Origin: DASXMT01 sp963812965
Lineage (GTDB): Bacteria; Actinomycetota; Acidimicrobiia; Acidimicrobiales; RAAP-2
Length of the DNA stretch: 64,000 bases
NCBI GenBank assembly: GCA_963812965.1
Contig: CAWEXG010000012.1
Coordinates: 124,001-188,000, forward strand
Direction of reading: 5' to 3'
Shown here: piece after piece, positions 34,673 through 43,230 of the stretch
Layout: every line of letters begins with the position of its first letter
Numbering within the stretch: position 1 is the first letter of the stretch
Made by a program: the position numbers and the translations under genes
Notes under the pieces: model-generated
What the model was told of the DNA's origin: nothing
The model's input: the letters and a program-made list of their open reading frames with translations, nothing else
Databases searched by the model: none

Positions 34673-36026
34673 CAAGCTCCGCATCTACGCCGAGTTACAC
34701 GACCTCGGTGAGGTCGTCGTCATCGCCGACCCGGGGCGCTCGGGCAAGGACCTGGATCGACCCGGACTTCAGCAATTGCTCCAGATGGTCGACCAGGGCC
34801 ACGTCTCCAATGTGCTGGCCTGGCGTCTCGACCGCCTGTCCAGAAGCCTGAGCGACCTCATCCTGCTGGCCGACCGGTTCGGACAGGCCGGGGTGGCCCT
34901 GCACTCGTTCACCGAGAAGATCGATCTGTCCTCGGCTACGGGCCGGATGTTCTACAACATCCTCGGTTCGTTCGCCCAGTTCTACCGGGAGCAGCTGGCT
35001 GAGAACGTCCGGATGGGGATGCAACAAGCCGTGCGGCAGGGCAAGTGGATCAACCGACCGAAGACCGGTTACGACCTCGTCAACGGCGAGCTGATGCCCA
35101 ACGAGATGGCCCCCGTCGTGCGCCGGATCTTTGCCATGCGATCCGAAGGTGCCAGCCAGGGCGACATCGCCATCGCCACCGGGGTCAAGTACTCGACTGT
35201 GCTGGCCATCCTTCATTCCCGCATCTATCTGGGTGAAGTGCTGCTCAACGACGAGTGGTATCCGGGGACCCACGAGCCACTCATCACGCCCGAGCTCTTC
35301 GCCACCGCCCATCGAGGCCGAATCAAGGGACGGCGCAAGGGAAAAGACCTGCTTGCCGGGAAGGTCCGTTGTGGGCTCTGTAACCGGTTGATGGCCATCG
35401 ATGGCAACGGAGAAGGACGCAAGATGTACCGCTGCCACCACCGAGGACAGGGTTGCCAGCAACCTCGTCGGACGATCGGAGGCCTACAGAAGGCAGCGGT
35501 CTTGGGGCTGCGACTCATCGGCTCGGACGAGCAACTCCAGACGGCTATTCGTCGTGAACTCGAGCGGGCCCGTGAGCCGGTCCCCAAGGCCGGCGGAGGG
35601 CCCGCTCGCCGATCTACGCACGCAGTCGACGAACTCGAGATACAACGTCGGAAGCTGCTGCGCCTCTACTACGACGACCGACTGGGAGCCGACCTCTTCG
35701 CCGAAGAGGAAGCTCGCATCACCAAGCTCATCGAGGTTGCACGCAGCGAAACAGACCTCGAGCAGGCCGTTGTTCAACAGGCGGACGACGTCAAACGGAG
35801 CTTCGACGAGGTGGCCCAGGTCCTGAGCGAGCTGGACGTCGAACGGTCGTGGGAGGTGGCCACCACAGCCGAGCGACGGGTCCTCATCGAAGAGTTCGTC
35901 GAGAGCATCACGGTGCTTCCCGACCATCTCGAGGTCACCATCGCTGGCGCTCCACGCCTCAACGTCCTGTTCGAGGAGGTGGGGCTGAAGAAGTCTCAGA
36001 TCAGTGGTGTCGGAGGGGGGATTTGA
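34596..36026 (+). CDS. Large serine recombinase (island integrase)
   Basis: A 476-residue serine integrase. The resolvase domain starts 'LTVAYCRVSTEEQ', with the nucleophile Ser10 and the catalytic Arg in 'AWRLDRLSRS'. The recombinase domain follows ('NRPKTGYDLVNGEL'), then a zinc ribbon with 'CGLCNRLMA' and 'CHHRGQGC', and a coiled coil that mediates synapsis. The ATG at 34596 has AGGAGG six bases upstream. The gene's last 22 nt lie inside the tRNA-Leu gene, so the final residues 'SGVGGGI' are partly read from antisense tRNA. In copies A-C the same frame continues into a different 27-codon tail. Confidence 0.93.
   Translation: MLTVAYCRVSTEEQATEGFSIGGQADKLRIYAELHDLGEVVVIADPGRSGKDLDRPGLQQLLQMVDQGHVSNVLAWRLDRLSRSLSDLILLADRFGQAGVALHSFTEKIDLSSATGRMFYNILGSFAQFYREQLAENVRMGMQQAVRQGKWINRPKTGYDLVNGELMPNEMAPVVRRIFAMRSEGASQGDIAIATGVKYSTVLAILHSRIYLGEVLLNDEWYPGTHEPLITPELFATAHRGRIKGRRKGKDLLAGKVRCGLCNRLMAIDGNGEGRKMYRCHHRGQGCQQPRRTIGGLQKAAVLGLRLIGSDEQLQTAIRRELERAREPVPKAGGGPARRSTHAVDELEIQRRKLLRLYYDDRLGADLFAEEEARITKLIEVARSETDLEQAVVQQADDVKRSFDEVAQVLSELDVERSWEVATTAERRVLIEEFVESITVLPDHLEVTIAGAPRLNVLFEEVGLKKSQISGVGGGI
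35999..36016 (+). repeat. Right attachment site in the tRNA 3' end (attR)
   Basis: GATCAGTGGTGTCGGAGG is identical to 17709-17726. It contains the encoded CCA, discriminator and seven acceptor-stem bases of the tRNA on the minus strand. Leftward homology with the 17.7-kb copy continues to about 35976 with five mismatches in 41 bp. Confidence 0.85.
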
Positions 36027-36091
36027 ACCCCCACGCCCTTGCGGGCACCAGCCCCTCAAGCTGGCGCGTCTACCTATTCCGCCACTCCGAC
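36005..36091 (-). tRNA. tRNA-Leu(GAG)
   Basis: A class II tRNA of 87 nt read on the minus strand. The acceptor stem GTCGGAG/CTCCGAC is perfect, the anticodon stem CCAGC/GCTGG encloses the loop TTGAGGG with anticodon GAG (codons CUC and CUU), the long variable arm is GCCC-GCAA-GGGC, and the T arm is GGGGG-TTCAAAT-CCCCC. Discriminator A and CCA are encoded. The serine recombinase gene overlaps its 3' end from the opposite strand. Confidence 0.97.
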
Positions 36092-36167
36092 GAGTGGTCC
36101 TGAGTCTTGATCGGGACGGTACGCATGGTAGCGCAGCCGTGGCTTCGGATTGACCGGTCGGAGCTCT

Positions 36168-37961
36168 CTAGTGGCTTGAGTTCTGGGGCTTCGGAGCCAG
36201 TGCCGACCAGTCGGTTGCATTCCACAGAAGCCCGCTGGAGGACGCGTTGTACCGGGTGTTCCCGACCTGCACCCCATTCGCCAGCAATGTCGGTTCCTGG
36301 AACAGGGGAAGCGCCACCATCTCACCCCAGAGCTGATCGTCGATCTGGGCGTAGTAGGTCGCTCCGGGTACTGGGTTCGGCTCGGCGCTCGCCTCCTGGA
36401 ACAGTTGGTTGACATCCGGGTCGTTGAAGTTGCTCCAGTCCTCCGATCCCCCACTGGTGCCCGGAGAACCCAGCTCGGTCGAGTACCACCCCACGGTGGT
36501 TGTGAGATAGGGGCTTGCCGTCCTCGACACGAGGGCCAGGTCGTAACTGTTTGCTCGAGTAGCAGCATCCATCCCTGCGACGCCATCCACCGGAACGGTG
36601 ACCACGTCAATTCCGGCGGCTTCGAGCTGCGCTGTCAGCTGTAGGGCCACACTGGCAATCCAGGGATCTCCGGTCTCCAGCGCCACGTGGAGTACCAGGT
36701 GCTTCCCTTCATCGTCCTCATAGGGGCCTGACCCCACTCGTGTGTAGCCTGCCGACGCAAGGAGCTTCGCTGCTGCATTGGTATCCACGGTGCTGTAGTC
36801 GGCTGACGCGGTGGATGCGGCATACTGCGGCTGTGAATTGACGGCCAGGTGATCGTCGTCAATCGCGGGGCTGGCCATGAGCGTGCCCAGGGTGTTCGTC
36901 ATCAGTTTCGAACGGTCGACGAGATGGGCAATCGCCTGGCGAACCACTACCTGGCTCGTTACTGCACCGTCCACATTGAACTCGAGCTGCAGGAAGGTGA
37001 GTGAAGAGTTGACCTGGCTCTGGGTGTTCGGCAGGGAGGTGACCTGGTTGAGCAGGTTGAGGTTGAACGCCGTGGACTGGGTTATGGCACCGTTGTTCTG
37101 CGCCAAGGTGTGGACCCATGACGCTGGACTCGTTGCGTTCTGAACGACTATGCGCGTCAATCTCGATTTCGGTCCCCACCATCGGTTGTTGCGCACCAGA
37201 ACCGCTGTCCCACTGGCCGATACCGACTGAAGGACCATGGGTCCTGCCGACAGATCGACGGACGGGTTGAATGTCTGGAATCCGTGGTTCCACCCCACCT
37301 GTTCCGCAATGTGTGCCGGCACCATGTTGGAGAACAGGGTGCGCCAATCGGTGAACGGAGTGCCGAAGACCACGGTCACAGTCTTCCCGTCGGTGCTGCC
37401 GGTGACCGAGTCGATGTCTCGATAGCCGAGGGTGGATGCCACGTCGTAAGGCTGATGATCGACGTCATCGCCCACGCCTCGTTGTGCTTCCCACGCATAG
37501 ATGAAGTCTTGGGCAGTCACGGGAACCCCGTCGGACCACACCGCTTTCGGATTGATGACGTAAGAGATGGTCTGGGGATTGAGGGAGGTGACCTCAGCGC
37601 TTACCAGCAGATTCGTGTTCAAGACCGGTTGCAGTTGTGGGTTCACGATGTAGGCACTGGGCAGTACCGGCGCCAACAGCGTCGCTGACGCCGAGGCCGC
37701 CCCCTCTGTCGTGTTGGGGTTGAAGCCCGACCATGGCTGGTCGAGGTCGACAGTGGCGGTCCCCCCTTGGACTGATCTCAGCGGAGACGCTGCCGGCTGG
37801 TCTACCTTGGCGATCCGGCTGGCCTCGATACGGTCCACAGCGGCGACGATGATGATCACGACGATGATGACCAGAGGAAGCGCCCATCTCGAGCGGTGCT
37901 TTGCCCAAAACGCCGTGACCCGGTGCCGATAACCGACCGGCCCGGCGCCGTCGAGCGTCAC
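36168..37961 (-). CDS. ABC-type peptide/solute-binding protein, membrane-anchored
   Basis: A 597-residue family 5 substrate-binding protein of oligopeptide/nickel-type ABC transporters. A single N-terminal membrane span (residues 26-45, 'ALPLVIIVVIIIVAAVD') with no lipobox anchors it. Family segments include 'WSDGVPVTAQDFIYAWEAQR', 'LSAGPMVLQSVSASGTAVL' and 'YAQIDDQLWGEMVALPLFQEP'. No permease or ATPase gene is adjacent, so partners lie elsewhere. The GTG start overlaps the secG stop (GTGA), which makes it the last gene of the gap-pgk-tpiA-secG operon. Confidence 0.88.
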   Translation of the reverse strand: MTLDGAGPVGYRHRVTAFWAKHRSRWALPLVIIVVIIIVAAVDRIEASRIAKVDQPAASPLRSVQGGTATVDLDQPWSGFNPNTTEGAASASATLLAPVLPSAYIVNPQLQPVLNTNLLVSAEVTSLNPQTISYVINPKAVWSDGVPVTAQDFIYAWEAQRGVGDDVDHQPYDVASTLGYRDIDSVTGSTDGKTVTVVFGTPFTDWRTLFSNMVPAHIAEQVGWNHGFQTFNPSVDLSAGPMVLQSVSASGTAVLVRNNRWWGPKSRLTRIVVQNATSPASWVHTLAQNNGAITQSTAFNLNLLNQVTSLPNTQSQVNSSLTFLQLEFNVDGAVTSQVVVRQAIAHLVDRSKLMTNTLGTLMASPAIDDDHLAVNSQPQYAASTASADYSTVDTNAAAKLLASAGYTRVGSGPYEDDEGKHLVLHVALETGDPWIASVALQLTAQLEAAGIDVVTVPVDGVAGMDAATRANSYDLALVSRTASPYLTTTVGWYSTELGSPGTSGGSEDWSNFNDPDVNQLFQEASAEPNPVPGATYYAQIDDQLWGEMVALPLFQEPTLLANGVQVGNTRYNASSSGLLWNATDWSALAPKPQNSSH

Positions 37962-38188
37962 TGCAGGCGAAGAATCAACGTCAGGTTGGTGAAGGCGAAG
38001 ATGATGGCCACGGTGATGGTGATCCGGTCCAGGTTCCGTTCGACGACTGTCGAGCCAGCAGCAGCCGATCCGACCGATCCACCGAACATGTCTGACAACC
38101 CGCCACCCTTACCACTGTGCATGAGAATGAGGAAGATCAGCGCCAATGACGCCACGATCTGTACCGCAAGAACTATTGCTGTCAACAC
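37958..38188 (-). CDS. secG: Preprotein translocase subunit SecG
   Basis: A 76-residue SecG with two membrane spans (residues 4-22 and 56-73) and the conserved loop 'LMHSGKGGGLSDMFGG', which assists SecYEG-mediated export. The size and position after tpiA are standard. A 46-nt gap separates it from tpiA. Confidence 0.95.
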   Translation of the reverse strand: MLTAIVLAVQIVASLALIFLILMHSGKGGGLSDMFGGSVGSAAAGSTVVERNLDRITITVAIIFAFTNLTLILRLQ

Positions 38189-38234
38189 CTGGGTGGCCTC
38201 CTTGTGCTCAGGACCGCCCGGAAGGCTAGCAAAC

Positions 38235-39029
38235 TCATGCCTTCACACTCTTGGCACCCCTGATGATGTTCACGAAGACTTCGGCATCAAGGCTCGCCCC
38301 TCCGACCAGGAGACCGTCCACGTCGAGGCAGCTGAGCAGCGATCCCGTGTTCTCTGGGTTCACCGACCCTCCGTACTGGATGCGTACCCCTGAAGCGGCA
38401 TCGTCCCCGGCAATCTCGCCGATCGTGCTTCGGATCCAGGAACAGGCCTGTTGGGCATCGTCCGGCGTGGCTGCTTCACCGGTTCCGATCGCCCAGATCG
38501 GCTCGTAGGCGATCACGACTGTACCCACCTGGTCGGCAGCAACCTTGCCGAGCGACTCGGTGACCTGGGAGGCGAGTCGCTCACGGGTGAGGCCGGCTTC
38601 TCGCTCGTCGGTCGTCTCTCCTACGCAGCAGATCGGTGCCATACCGTTGCGCAACACCGCTGCGATCTTGGCCGCTACCACCTCGTCGGTTTCGCCAAAG
38701 AGGCGCCGACGTTCAGAGTGACCGACGATCACGTACTCGACATGCAGTTTGGCCAACATCGGGGCGCTGACCTCACCAGTGAAGGCACCCGAGTCCTCGA
38801 TGGCGCAATTCTGGGCACCGAGTGACACAGGGACGTTCTCTGCCTCGAGCACCGTCTGGACAGACCGCAGGTCGGTGAACGGCGGATGGATGGAGACGTC
38901 TACGGCAGCAGTATCGGCCGACCCCAACCGAAGGCCGAGATCACGGGCGGCGTGGATGGCCTGGAAGTGATCGAAATTCATCTTCCAGTTTCCACTCACC
39001 AGGAGTCGCCGGTGGGCAGCGTCGGTCAC
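38235..39029 (-). CDS. tpiA: Triosephosphate isomerase
   Basis: Interconverts dihydroxyacetone phosphate and glyceraldehyde 3-phosphate. The 264-residue protein shows the substrate-binding Lys in 'SGNWKMN', catalytic His in 'IVGHSERR', the catalytic Glu in 'AYEPIWAIGTG' and the phosphate-binding 'IQYGGSVNPEN' and 'GLLVGGASL'. The GTG start overlaps the pgk stop by four bases, so the two are translationally coupled. Confidence 0.97.
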   Translation of the reverse strand: MTDAAHRRLLVSGNWKMNFDHFQAIHAARDLGLRLGSADTAAVDVSIHPPFTDLRSVQTVLEAENVPVSLGAQNCAIEDSGAFTGEVSAPMLAKLHVEYVIVGHSERRRLFGETDEVVAAKIAAVLRNGMAPICCVGETTDEREAGLTRERLASQVTESLGKVAADQVGTVVIAYEPIWAIGTGEAATPDDAQQACSWIRSTIGEIAGDDAASGVRIQYGGSVNPENTGSLLSCLDVDGLLVGGASLDAEVFVNIIRGAKSVKA

Positions 39030-40237
39030 GATGGGAGGTGATCTCGACGGGTGCGAGTTCCGCGTTGTGGAGCGTTTGATGCGGAACGTAGCGCAGCCAG
39101 GCCGGGGAGATCACCGTGCTCGAGAAGCTCCAGAGACGCTCCCCCACCCGTCGATATGAAGTCGATCTGATCGGCGAGGCCGAATGTCTCCACAGCGCTG
39201 GCGCTGTCTCCCCCGCCGACAACGGTGAAACCGGGACAGGCAGCTACGGCCTTGGCCACCCCGGCGGTTCCGTCGGCGAACCGCTCATCCTCGAACACGC
39301 CCATCGGGCCGTTCCACAGCACGGTACCGGCTGAGGCGATGGCACGGGCGTACTCGGCCACTGTCTCCGGACCGATATCGAGACCCTGCCAGCCTTGAGG
39401 TATGTCCTTGCCTACGATCCGAACCTCACCTTCGGTGCACTCGGGGCCGAATGGCGCACCGGGCTCCAGGGCCACTACGTCACTGGGGAGCAGGATCTGC
39501 TTGCCCGATGCCAGGAGCGCTGCACAGCTCTCGAGCTGGCCCTCGTCGACCAGGGAGCCTCCGACATCGTGGCCGGCGGCAGCCAGAAACGTGAACGCCA
39601 TCCCACCGCCCACGATCAGGATCTCGACCCGCTCGAGGAGCGACTCCAGGATGCCGAGCTTGTCGGCCACCTTGGCCCCACCCACGACAGCCAGAAACGG
39701 AGAGGCGGGTGTACCGAGGAGCTGACCCAGTACCTCGACCTCGTGCTGGAGCTGGTAACCGGCTGCACTGGGCAACACGGTGGGCGGACCGACCACAGAC
39801 GTGTGCATTCGGTGTGAAACTCCGAAGGCATCGTTCACGTAGGCATCGTGGCCGTGGATCAGCTTGTCCAGGAATTCGGGGTCGTTATCGGCTTCGCCGG
39901 CGTAGAACCTCAGATTCTCGAGTAGCTGTACTTCGGGAGCCAGCTCGGCCAGTCGGTCACGCACGGGTGCCATGTCCCACTGGGGGTCGGGAGCTCCGTT
40001 CGGGCGTCCGAGGTGTGTGCAGGCGGTTACGGACGCTCCTCGACGCAACAGGTATTCCAGGGTCGGAAGTGCTGCACGAATACGGAAGTCGTCCGAGACC
40101 GTGGGTGGCTCCCCTTTGCACTTTCGCAGCGGCACGTTGAAGTCGACCCGTACGAGCACGCTGGAGCCGTCGATCGAAGGCAGATCGTCGAGCAGGGGAA
40201 GACCCCGAAGCAGTGGATTGTCGGTGCTCGTGCTCAT
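39026..40237 (-). CDS. pgk: Phosphoglycerate kinase
   Basis: Phosphoglycerate kinase of 403 residues; transfers phosphate from 1,3-bisphosphoglycerate to ADP. Visible features are 'VLVRVDFNVPL', 'THLGRP', 'LLENLRF', 'YVNDAFGVSHR', 'AVVGGAKVADKLG' and the Gly-rich 'VVGGGDSASAVE' near the end, followed by 'FISTGGGASLELLEHGDLPGL'. The ATG at 40237 is chosen; upstream codons to 40423 overlap non-homologous sequence toward gap. Confidence 0.97.
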   Translation of the reverse strand: MSTSTDNPLLRGLPLLDDLPSIDGSSVLVRVDFNVPLRKCKGEPPTVSDDFRIRAALPTLEYLLRRGASVTACTHLGRPNGAPDPQWDMAPVRDRLAELAPEVQLLENLRFYAGEADNDPEFLDKLIHGHDAYVNDAFGVSHRMHTSVVGPPTVLPSAAGYQLQHEVEVLGQLLGTPASPFLAVVGGAKVADKLGILESLLERVEILIVGGGMAFTFLAAAGHDVGGSLVDEGQLESCAALLASGKQILLPSDVVALEPGAPFGPECTEGEVRIVGKDIPQGWQGLDIGPETVAEYARAIASAGTVLWNGPMGVFEDERFADGTAGVAKAVAACPGFTVVGGGDSASAVETFGLADQIDFISTGGGASLELLEHGDLPGLAALRSASNAPQRGTRTRRDHLPS

Positions 40238-40275
40238 AACTCGAATTCGTTCCCCCCGGGTCCGGTCAGCGTCGC

Positions 40276-41301
40276 TCAGACGTTGTCCTTGCCCATCAGT
40301 CGGGCCAGGTCGACAAGCCGGTTGGCATAACCCCACTCGTTGTCGTACCAGCCCTGCACCTTCACCAGGGTGATCCCCGAGGCCGATGGCATCACCATGG
40401 TCAATCCGGCGTCGAAGGTGCACGATGCCGGACTGCCGACGATATCCGAGGACACGATCGGATCTTCAGTGTAGATCAGTACCTTCGAGAGAGGACCAGA
40501 CGTTGCTGCTGCCGCGAACGCCTGATTGACCTCGTCCACGGTCACCGTACCGGGGACGACGGCGGTGAAGTCGGTGATCGAACCGTCGGGAACCGGAACC
40601 CGGAAGGCAGAGCCGTCGAGTCGACCTTTCATCGATTTGAGGACGAGGCCGGTAGCTCGAGCTGCTCCGGTCGACGCCGGAACGATGTTGACGGCGGCAG
40701 ACCGGGCCCGACGAAGGTCCTTGTGCGGGAGGTCCAGGAGGTTCTGGTCGTTGGTGAAGGCGTGCACGGTGGTCATGAGGCCGCTCTCGATGGAGAAGGC
40801 GTCGTCGAGCACTTTGACCATGGGCACGAAGCAGTTGGTCGTGCACGATGCGTTGGACACGACGACGTGCTTGCTCGGGTCGTACTCATGGGAATTCACC
40901 CCAATGACAAACGTCGCATCGGCATCGCTGGCCGGGGCCGAGATGATGACCCGGTTCGCCCCGTCGCTGAGATGGGCTGCGGCTTGCTCGCGGCTGGTGA
41001 ACAGTCCGGTTGATTCGATCACCACGTCAACCCCGAGGTCGCCCCACGGGAGCGCCTTTGGGTCCCGCTCGGCCAGTACGGCGATCCGGTGGTCGTCGAT
41101 GACGATGGCGCCGTTGTCGACCCGTACCTCGGCATCGAACTTCCCGTGGGTGGAGTCGTAGCGTAGTAGGTGGGCCAGCGTCTGTGCTGAAGTCAGATCG
41201 TTGACAGCCAGAACCTCGACGTCCTGCCCCTGTACTCGAGCGGCCCGGAGGAAGTTTCGGCCGATACGGCCGAACCCATTGATGCCCACCCGTACGGTCA
41301 T
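40276..41301 (-). CDS. gap: Glyceraldehyde-3-phosphate dehydrogenase, type I
   Basis: A 341-residue NAD-dependent GAPDH. The Rossmann start is 'VGINGFGRIGRNFLRA', the active-site Cys is in 'SNASCTTNC', the catalytic His follows in 'TTVHAFTNDQ', and 'WYDNEWGYANRLVD' closes the domain. The ATG at 41301 begins the family N-terminus exactly. Only 82 bp separate it from yvcK; the whiA gene that normally lies between them in actinobacteria is absent. This intergenic gap contains an AT-rich stretch that could hold the gap promoter. Confidence 0.97.
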   Translation of the reverse strand: MTVRVGINGFGRIGRNFLRAARVQGQDVEVLAVNDLTSAQTLAHLLRYDSTHGKFDAEVRVDNGAIVIDDHRIAVLAERDPKALPWGDLGVDVVIESTGLFTSREQAAAHLSDGANRVIISAPASDADATFVIGVNSHEYDPSKHVVVSNASCTTNCFVPMVKVLDDAFSIESGLMTTVHAFTNDQNLLDLPHKDLRRARSAAVNIVPASTGAARATGLVLKSMKGRLDGSAFRVPVPDGSITDFTAVVPGTVTVDEVNQAFAAAATSGPLSKVLIYTEDPIVSSDIVGSPASCTFDAGLTMVMPSASGITLVKVQGWYDNEWGYANRLVDLARLMGKDNV

Positions 41302-41383
41302 TGCTGTAGTACCTCGATTCTCATAACCAGGCGCCCGAAAGAGGACGGCCCTTAAAAATAGCCAAAACAACAGGGCAATATGC

Positions 41384-42292
41384 TCATCCGACCAGACCGG
41401 AGAGGACCGACGCCAGTTTGCCAGCGTCGTGAGCCAGGCCGTTGGGCCGTGAGACCGACGTCTCTATCACCCGACAGATCGGCTGGCCAAGTGGCAGTCC
41501 GGAAGGATCACAGATGGCGACGTCCGCCTCGATGCCGTGGGCGGAGAGTGCCTCGAGGTGCATGGCTACGTCGAAACCGTCTGTTTCCGGTACCTCGGGA
41601 CGGAGGTTGCAGACGTAGACGGTGAGAGCCGAGGAGCGTCGGATCGCCTCGTTGATCCCGGGAACCGCTACTGCCGCCAGGACGCTGGTGAACAGGGAGC
41701 CGGGACCGAGCACGATCTGATCGGCGGCCATCAGCGCCTCGACAGCCTCCTCGGGAGCAGCCGGATCTTCTGGAACCAGCGAGACATGACGGATATCACC
41801 GGTTCCCATGACCGCCACCTGACCGGCCACCTCCCCACCGTCTGCGTGCGCCTTCAGGACAACAGGGTCGGTGGTGGCCGGCAGGACCCGCCCCTGGACG
41901 CCGAGCAAACGGCACGCTTCGGCGATACCGGCGATCGGGTCGTTGGCAGCATCCATTAAACCGGCCAGCATCAGGTTGCCCAGGGAGTGGCCCGTCAGTT
42001 CTTCCTGGTCAAACCGGTATGTGAAGGCGGTCGCCAGCAATGAACCGGGCTCGGCCAGTGCCACCATGCACTTGCGGAGATCGCCCGGCGGCATGATGTT
42101 CAACATCTGACGCAGTCGACCGCTCGAGCCACCGTCGTCGGCCACCGACACGATGGCAGTGACGTCGTCGGTGTAGCGCCGGACGGCCCGTAACGTTGCG
42201 GCCAGGCCGTGCCCGCCACCTACGGCTGCCACCCGAGGTGCGGGTCTATCGGCGGCACTCATCTGTTGCCCCTGCGGGGCGATGCCGCTCAC
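41384..42292 (-). CDS. yvcK: YvcK/CofD-like gluconeogenesis factor
   Basis: A 302-residue YvcK-type protein that binds UDP-sugars and is needed for cell shape on gluconeogenic carbon in other bacteria. Shown by 'VAAVGGGHGLAATLRAVRRY', 'VSVADDGGSSGRLR', 'GHSLGNLMLAGL' and 'VLGPGSLFTSVLAAV'. The GTG at 42292 overlaps the rapZ stop (GTGA); an ATG ten codons later is the alternative. It is the second gene of the rapZ-yvcK pair. Confidence 0.93.
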   Translation of the reverse strand: MSGIAPQGQQMSAADRPAPRVAAVGGGHGLAATLRAVRRYTDDVTAIVSVADDGGSSGRLRQMLNIMPPGDLRKCMVALAEPGSLLATAFTYRFDQEELTGHSLGNLMLAGLMDAANDPIAGIAEACRLLGVQGRVLPATTDPVVLKAHADGGEVAGQVAVMGTGDIRHVSLVPEDPAAPEEAVEALMAADQIVLGPGSLFTSVLAAVAVPGINEAIRRSSALTVYVCNLRPEVPETDGFDVAMHLEALSAHGIEADVAICDPSGLPLGQPICRVIETSVSRPNGLAHDAGKLASVLSGLVG

Positions 42293-43143
42293 CTGTCCAC
42301 ATCCCGGTGAAATGTCGATGTGATGATCCCGCGCTCGTTGAGGTGGCGAGCGAGCTCTTCGGCCAGTACCACCGAGCGATGTCGGCCGCCGGTGCAGCCC
42401 ATCGCCACGGTCAGGTAGGACTTTCCTTCTCGGATGTAGGCGGGGATGAGCATGGCCAAGAGGTCGTCCAGCTTGTCGAGGAAAAGCGAGGTTTCGGCTC
42501 GTCCGAGAACGTACTCCTGTACCGGTGCGTCAAGGCCGCTCTGGAGTCGGAGGGACTCCACCCAGTACGGATTGGGCAGAAAACGACAGTCGAACATCAG
42601 ATCGACGTCGAGCGGGACCCCGTGCTTGAAGCCGAATGAGACGATCGACGTCTGCATGGTGGCATCCGAATCTTTGCCACCGAAGACCTCCATCAGACGG
42701 GCCCGCAGCTGGTTGACGTTGAGCTCGCCGGTGTCCACAACCAGGTCAGCGTGGTCGCGCAACGGCTGGAGCAGCTCTCGTTCTTCGAGAATGGACTCCT
42801 CGACGCCTCGTCCAGAGAGCGGGTGGCGGCGGCGGGTTCCCTCGAACCGACGGAGCAGAACGTCATCGGCAGCGTCCAGGAACACGATCCGGACACGGTT
42901 CCTCCCGGCCCGGAGGGCATCGATGGCAGGGATGACATCGTCGAGCTGCTCGCCTCCGCCACGGCCCACCACGAAGGCAACATGCTCGAGCTCGGCCCCA
43001 GAGCTGCCGACCAGCTCCGCCACCTTGGAGATCAACGAAGGGGGCATGTTGTCGATCACGAACCAACCGAGGTCCTCCAAGGTGGCAGCGGCGGTCGATC
43101 GCCCTGCTCCGGACATGCCGGTGACCACCAGGTACTCGCTCAT
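42289..43143 (-). CDS. rapZ: RapZ/YvcJ family nucleotide-binding protein
   Basis: A 284-residue P-loop protein of the RapZ/YvcJ family. Walker A is 'GMSGAGRST', followed by 'LEDLGWFVIDNMPPSLI', 'FLDAADDVLLRRFEGTRRRHPL' and the C-terminal 'YLTVAMGCTGGRHRSVVLAEEL'. In enterobacteria RapZ binds small RNAs; in actinobacteria the role is uncertain. The ATG at 43143 is preferred over a start 11 codons earlier because homology begins at 'SEYLVVTGM'. Confidence 0.94.
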   Translation of the reverse strand: MSEYLVVTGMSGAGRSTAAATLEDLGWFVIDNMPPSLISKVAELVGSSGAELEHVAFVVGRGGGEQLDDVIPAIDALRAGRNRVRIVFLDAADDVLLRRFEGTRRRHPLSGRGVEESILEERELLQPLRDHADLVVDTGELNVNQLRARLMEVFGGKDSDATMQTSIVSFGFKHGVPLDVDLMFDCRFLPNPYWVESLRLQSGLDAPVQEYVLGRAETSLFLDKLDDLLAMLIPAYIREGKSYLTVAMGCTGGRHRSVVLAEELARHLNERGIITSTFHRDVDR

Positions 43144-43230
43144 GGAGCTGCCCTCTTCGAGAGTGACCAGGAGCACGCTGCCGGGCCTCTTCCTGCTCTG
43201 CTCACCTGCGGTTCACTCATGGGAGCACCA

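Larger units (their letters stand above)
17709..36016. mobile_element. Integrated island at tRNA-Leu(GAG), 18.3 kb
   Basis: The segment is bounded by an 18-bp perfect direct repeat, 17709-17726 and 35999-36016, that includes the last 12 nt of the tRNA-Leu gene. The flanking homology extends leftwards to about 41 bp with five mismatches. The right end carries the integrase, whose 3' end runs into the tRNA, and a Rep_trans initiator, as in actinomycete integrative elements. Cargo is mostly defence or toxin-antitoxin genes. Additional copies of the repeat occur inside, so the unit is probably a tandem accretion of several elements. No conjugation gene is seen, so transfer would need help from another element. 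Confidence 0.85.
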
